The position numbers were made by a program, and so were the translations under genes. A DNA stretch of 64,000 bases from Pelagivirga sediminicola. Its GTDB lineage: Bacteria > Pseudomonadota > Alphaproteobacteria > Rhodobacterales > Rhodobacteraceae. Under the pieces are notes generated by a model. The model was not told the DNA's origin. It saw only the letters and a program-made list of their open reading frames with translations, and made no database searches. The stretch is taken from positions 248,001 to 312,000 of the forward strand of contig NZ_QCYH01000002.1 of the NCBI RefSeq assembly GCF_003072125.1, given 5' to 3'. This document shows, one piece after another, positions 62,746-64,000 of this stretch (positions are counted from its first letter, which is position 1; every line of letters begins with the position of its first letter).

Positions 62746-63123
62746 ATGGCAAAATTCGATCTGAAATCCATGAGCATGCAGGAATTGAAATCCCTGCAAA
62801 AGAAAGTCGAGCGCGAAATGGCGGGCCGCGACAAGCGGCAGCGCAAGGACGCGCTGAGCGCGGTGCGCGAAAAGGCCAAGCAGCTTGGCTATTCGCTGGA
62901 CGAACTGGTCGGTGAGGGCGGGCGTGCCAAGCCTGCCGGTAGCGCCGACAAGCCCAAGACCACCCGCGCGCCTGCGCCTGCAAAGTATCGCAGCAAGGAC
63001 GATCCCACCCTGACCTGGAGCGGCCGCGGACGCCCGCCCCGCTGGATCAAGGAAGCGCAGGAAAAGGGCGTGGATCTGGAAACGCTGAAGATCGATCAGA
63101 CGCCCCGCGCGCGTCAGTCGTAA
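62746..63123 (+). CDS. H-NS histone family nucleoid protein, HvrA-like
   Basis: 125 residues. An N-terminal coiled-coil (MSMQELKSLQKKVEREMAGR) for dimerisation, a flexible linker (about 60-82, Lys/Pro/Ala-rich), and the C-terminal DNA-binding domain AKYRSKDDPTLTWSGRGRPP followed by RWIKEA, where GRGRPP is the AT-hook-like H-NS loop. HvrA-type proteins modulate photosynthesis or nitrogen genes in Rhodobacter; here the regulon is unknown. It overlaps the convergent yggS gene end by 10 bp. Confidence 0.93.
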   Translation: MAKFDLKSMSMQELKSLQKKVEREMAGRDKRQRKDALSAVREKAKQLGYSLDELVGEGGRAKPAGSADKPKTTRAPAPAKYRSKDDPTLTWSGRGRPPRWIKEAQEKGVDLETLKIDQTPRARQS

Positions 63124-63767
63124 TCACGCTCGCCGAAAATGGCGCTTCCCACGCGAATGTGGGTAGCGCCCTGGGCAATCGCGGTTTCGAAATCTCCGCT
63201 CATGCCCATTGAAAGACCCGAAAGGTCATTACGCGCCGCGATTTTCGCCAATAGCGCGAAATGCAGGCTTGGCTCTTCGTCCACAGGTGGAATGCACATC
63301 AATCCCTTGATTGGCAATTCCAGTTTGCGGCATTGCGCGATGAAGTCGTCGGCATCCGCGGGCAGCACGCCGGCCTTTTGTTCCTCTTCGCCGGTATTGA
63401 CCTGCAAAAACAAATCAGGGCAATGCCCTTCCTCGTCCGCGATACGCGCGATCGTGTTGGCCAGTTTCGGGCGATCGACCGAGTGGATCGTCTGGAACAG
63501 ATCAAACGCCTGGCGCACCTTGTTGGATTGCAGCGGCCCGATCAGGTGCAGGTCCACATCCTGAAACGTGTCACGGAATTCCGGCCATTTGCCGGCGGCT
63601 TCCTGAACGCGGTTCTCGCCAAAGACGCGATGCCCCTCGCGCAGGACCTCCGCGACGCGCGCGTCTGGCTGCATCTTGGACACGGCGATCAGCGTGACGC
63701 AGCCGGGACTGCGCCCCGCGGCGGCGATCGCGGCCTCCACGCGGGCGGTGATATCGGCAAGGCTCAT
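63114..63767 (-). CDS. yggS: YggS-family PLP homeostasis protein
   Basis: 217 residues. PLP-binding alanine-racemase-like barrel without catalytic activity. The PLP Lys31 is in TLIAVSKMQPD, with FGENRVQEAAGKWPEF, LHLIGPLQSNKVRQAF, IHSVDRPKLANTIAR and MGMSGDFETAIAQGATHIRVGSAIFG. ATG 63767 follows AGAGGGA; a longer frame upstream is noise. The C-terminal GERDYD ends it. It regulates PLP and amino acid pools in other bacteria. Confidence 0.95.
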   Translation of the reverse strand: MSLADITARVEAAIAAAGRSPGCVTLIAVSKMQPDARVAEVLREGHRVFGENRVQEAAGKWPEFRDTFQDVDLHLIGPLQSNKVRQAFDLFQTIHSVDRPKLANTIARIADEEGHCPDLFLQVNTGEEEQKAGVLPADADDFIAQCRKLELPIKGLMCIPPVDEEPSLHFALLAKIAARNDLSGLSMGMSGDFETAIAQGATHIRVGSAIFGERDYD

Positions 63768-63927
63768 GGCGTCCCTCTTTGGATAATGCGGTGTCGGGCG
63801 GCATTTAACCACCCGCCGCACCCGGATGCAAAGCGTCATGGCACCGCCGCGCGCCGACGGCTTGCAAACAGCTTGCCCCGCCCGCACGCGTTGGTTACTA
63901 GAGAAGAAGGCAATATCGGACGGTAAT

Positions 63928-64000
63928 ATGATGCTTCTTTCGCTAAATCGCGCTGTGATCGCAATTGCGGGCTTGGGTATGCTCGCGGCGTGTGGCGACG
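63928..64000 (+). CDS. Lipoprotein N-terminus (cut by window edge)
   Basis: Twenty-four codons from tandem ATGs at 63928/63931: MMLLSLNRAVIAIAGLGMLAACGD. A hydrophobic signal with lipobox MLAAC marks a lipoprotein. In related genomes a DUF3576 lipoprotein gene lies next to yggS and upstream of leuS, so that is a likely identity, but the visible part cannot show it. Divergent from yggS over 160 bp. Confidence 0.62.
   Translation, partial: MMLLSLNRAVIAIAGLGMLAACGD

Overview
The window reads as a chromosomal segment of an alphaproteobacterium of the Rhodobacteraceae (roseobacter type). The base composition is GC-rich almost throughout. Markers of that family are a soxBDAG sarcosine oxidase operon, DUF6280 and DUF3726 proteins, a PopZ-like polar protein, an HvrA/H-NS type nucleoid protein, FAD-dependent ThyX, a complex I accessory subunit, SdhE, an LdtR-type regulator, separate MnmD, and BCCT and M19 genes. 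There are no phage, IS or CRISPR structures. One tRNA gene, tRNA-Gly(UCC), is present. I see about 66 protein genes, one gene remnant and two genes cut by the window edges.

Layout. 1-2850: an SLC13-type permease (partial), glutathionyl-hydroquinone reductase, a secreted CHRD protein, a 3' remnant of a uronate-dehydrogenase-like gene and a small proline-rich protein. 2874-19156: an envelope and secretion block with an MltB-type lipoprotein, a CapD/WbpM sugar dehydratase, Pcm, TolC, a PopZ-like protein, DUF6280, EF-P, a capsule set (KpsS, OPX export lipoprotein, KpsC), riboflavin synthase, and a type I secretion ABC/HlyD pair. 19396-26976: a candidate catabolic cluster with DUF3726, an unknown 563-residue protein, a BCCT transporter, an M19-like protein without the usual N-terminal metal motif, a ketoglutarate-semialdehyde-type aldehyde dehydrogenase and a LysR regulator. 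27110-33591: housekeeping and regulatory genes (complex I subunit, MATE, aspartate aminotransferase, XRE, SdhE, LdtR, GloA, ThyX). 33592-34625: a low-GC island with one GT11-like glycosyltransferase. 34626-48193: GlyA, NadK, CsbD, a Hint protein, a GST, MerR, two thioesterases, a second MATE, an MFS/BT1-like carrier, ArsC, PyrD, DUF952, YgfZ and a glycosyltransferase. 48275-54631: tRNA-Gly, then the soxBDAG operon with a divergent GlxA/AraC regulator. 54635-64000: DapA, Slt, a His/Met-rich outer membrane protein with DUF2946, EamA, MnmD and a divergent FAD oxidoreductase, an L,D-transpeptidase, H-NS, YggS and the start of a lipoprotein gene.

How parts fit. The sarcosine oxidase operon (sarcosine to glycine, with methylene-tetrahydrofolate), GlyA and the BCCT/M19/aldehyde dehydrogenase cluster together suggest a cell that imports methylated or quaternary amines and uses them as carbon, nitrogen and one-carbon sources. 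KpsS, KpsC, the OPX protein and CapD point to a surface polysaccharide. The ABC/HlyD pair with TolC (located apart) can form a type I exporter whose substrate is not in the window.

The points most worth a second look are: (1) an intrinsic-terminator-shaped hairpin with a T-run inside the first 20 codons of kpsC, directly after the OPX stop codon; (2) five intergenic copies of a short interspersed motif, GAGTATTT-n4-CAAGATGAAG; (3) the DUF3726/563-residue pair in a putative quaternary-amine operon, with an M19 protein that lacks the usual HxD and Glu ligands; (4) a SoxD without any cysteine; (5) the low-GC GT11-like island; (6) an inverted repeat between soxB and the GlxA-type regulator. All calls are from reading the sequence; no database search was run.
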